From: Bacteroidota bacterium
GTDB lineage: Bacteria > Bacteroidota > Bacteroidia > Flavobacteriales_D > JABDKJ01
Assembly (NCBI GenBank): GCA_027621335.1
Contig: JAQCAN010000151.1
Span: 1-6,419, forward strand
DNA length: 6,419 bases
Direction: 5' to 3'
Part shown: positions 6,147 to 6,419 of the stretch, piece after piece
How the letters are laid out: every line of letters begins with the position of its first letter
How positions within the stretch are numbered: position 1 is the first letter of the stretch
Translations under genes and position numbers: made by a program
Notes under the pieces: generated by a model
Told to the model about the DNA's origin: nothing
Database searches by the model: none
The model's input: only the letters and a program-made list of their open reading frames with translations

Positions 6147-6170
6147 TTGTCCTGAGCGCAGTCGAAGGGA
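6147..6170 (+). repeat. Dispersed REP-like repeat, copy 2 (CTGAGCGCAGTCGAAG)
   Basis: CCTGAGCGCAGTCGAAGGGA (6151-6170), preceded by TTGT, is the GCAG variant of the repeat whose CTG variant is copy 1. The two copies point in opposite directions and flank the four-helix-bundle gene and kdsA. When read through on the minus strand it encodes PFDCAQDK, a spurious peptide often seen where this repeat has been mistaken for coding sequence. Confidence 0.7.
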
Positions 6171-6173
6171 GTG

Positions 6174-6200
6174 TTTTTCCGCAGCAACGCGAAGGAAAAA
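6174..6200. repeat. Inverted repeat TTTTTCC..GGAAAAA
   Basis: A 7-bp perfect stem surrounds a 13-nt loop. The arms are A/T-rich at the outside, so it gives a bidirectional stem-loop, but it lacks the GC-rich stem with a trailing T run expected of a classical terminator. Confidence 0.4.
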
Positions 6201-6220
6201 TGTATCAAGAACGATAGGCT

Positions 6221-6253
6221 GGCCCCTCGCCCACCCCTACCCCTAAAGGAGCC
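6221..6253. repeat. C-rich element with four C-runs inside an imperfect inverted repeat
   Basis: Four C-runs (6223-6226, 6230-6232, 6234-6237, 6240-6243) are separated by 1-3 nt, so the minus strand fits the G3+N1-7 quadruplex pattern. The outer ends GGCCCCT (6221-6227) and AGGAGCC (6247-6253) form an imperfect inverted repeat with one mismatch. It resembles C-rich intergenic repeats (CCCCTAAAGG type) that I recall from other genomes; no function is implied. Confidence 0.5.
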
Positions 6254-6263
6254 TTCGCGCTGG

Positions 6264-6296
6264 TTTCATCTAAGAACAAGAAGCTTCTTGATGAAA
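6264..6296. repeat. Long stem-loop containing a 14-bp perfect palindrome
   Basis: TTTCATC-T-AAGAA (6264-6276) pairs with TTCTTGATGAAA (6285-6296): 12 base pairs with one bulged T and an 8-nt loop. The alternative CAAGAAGCTTCTTG (6277-6290) is itself a perfect palindrome, so two folds compete. It lies 94 nt before the next start. It could terminate kdsA transcription or serve as a protein site; the T-rich tract after it begins several bases downstream. Confidence 0.45.
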
Positions 6297-6301
6297 TCAC
6301 T

Positions 6302-6340
6302 ATTCACATTTTGATTTTCATTTTCATTCACATTTTCATT
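6302..6340. repeat. T-rich degenerate tandem tract (ATTTTC-like units)
   Basis: ATTCACATTTT occurs at 6302-6312 and again at 6326-6336, a 24-nt period, with ATTTTC hexamer-like units between. It forms an A/T-rich stretch upstream of the next promoter and may help bend or open DNA there; this is inference. Confidence 0.5.
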
Positions 6341-6365
6341 GCAATCGCAATTGCCCTTACCTTCG
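6339..6365 (+). promoter_or_regulatory. Candidate promoter of the last gene
   Basis: TTG (6339-6341) and TACCTTCG (6358-6365) are separated by 16 nt, close to the Bacteroidota TTG-N17-23-TAnnTTTG layout, with one mismatch in the -7 box. The spacer contains the 8-bp palindrome GCAATTGC (6347-6354). The ATG follows 25 nt after the box. No Shine-Dalgarno sequence is present. Confidence 0.35.
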
Positions 6366-6390
6366 TATCCCTTTAAAACTCCCTGCTATC

Positions 6391-6419
6391 ATGGCCGAAG
6401 ACAACAAAGTCATTCTCTC
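6391..6419 (+). CDS. Start of a gene running off the window, possibly ABC-F protein EttA
   Basis: Only nine full codons are visible: MAEDNKVIL, with a tenth beginning TC (serine). This resembles, from memory, the N-terminus of Bacteroidota EttA-type ABC-F ATPases (M-x-D-D-K-K-V-I-F-S-M), which act on the ribosome. Nine residues cannot establish this, so no symbol is given. The start is supported by the upstream promoter-like box and by the 302-bp gap without any other gene. Confidence 0.4.

Noticed and set aside
6174..6200. Classical intrinsic terminator for kdsA
   Set aside because: The stem is A/T at its base and no T run follows it on either strand beyond the arm itself.
5252..6208. A 318-codon open frame on the minus strand opposite kdsA
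   Set aside because: It lies over the whole of kdsA, whose motifs are unmistakable. Its start region is a translation of the dispersed repeat (PFDCAQDK) and its sequence is Cys/His-rich without any recognisable family.

Overview
The window looks like chromosomal DNA from a Gram-negative member of the Bacteroidota, probably a flavobacterial-type lineage of moderate GC. The support is a large BNR/sortilin-like beta-propeller protein of the kind common in that phylum, enzymes for Kdo (the inner sugar of lipopolysaccharide), start codons without Shine-Dalgarno sequences, a promoter box matching the phylum's TAnnTTTG (-7) consensus placed just ahead of a start codon, and two copies of a short dispersed repeat (core CTGAGC...TCGAAG) that I recall as very common in these genomes. 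The phylum is an inference from these features taken together.

Layout. 1-2141 (+) is the 3' part of a beta-propeller protein that begins before the window. 2229-2969 (+) encodes a secreted NlpC/P60 cell-wall peptidase. 2966-4183 (-) encodes a fusion of an alpha/beta hydrolase with an OsmC domain; it converges on the peptidase gene so tightly that both stop codons lie inside one TTAA. A 73-bp divergent promoter region (4184-4256) separates it from 4257-4853 (+), a SIS-domain arabinose-5-phosphate isomerase without CBS domains. Next come 117 bp of repeats (a heptamer array and one dispersed-repeat copy), a small four-helix-bundle (23S rRNA intervening-sequence family) gene at 4971-5300, and kdsA at 5297-6088. 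The last 302 bp before the next start are non-coding and full of repeats and inverted repeats: a second dispersed-repeat copy in the opposite orientation, a C-rich/G-rich four-run motif, a long stem-loop and a T-rich tandem tract. A new gene starts at 6391, possibly the ABC-F protein EttA.

How the genes fit together. The isomerase makes arabinose 5-phosphate from ribulose 5-phosphate, and KdsA condenses that product with phosphoenolpyruvate to give Kdo 8-phosphate, so the two genes form consecutive steps of Kdo synthesis and were probably once directly adjacent. The repeats and the four-helix-bundle gene look like a later insertion between them. The peptidase acts in the envelope. The hydrolase-OsmC fusion is probably a cytoplasmic peroxide or thiol-stress protein, and nothing links it to the Kdo genes except the shared divergent promoter region. 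I found no CRISPR array, tRNA, rRNA, transposase or phage gene, and no convincing undescribed system. The most unusual part is the repeat-rich insertion within the Kdo pair and the odd C-terminus of the small gene it carries.
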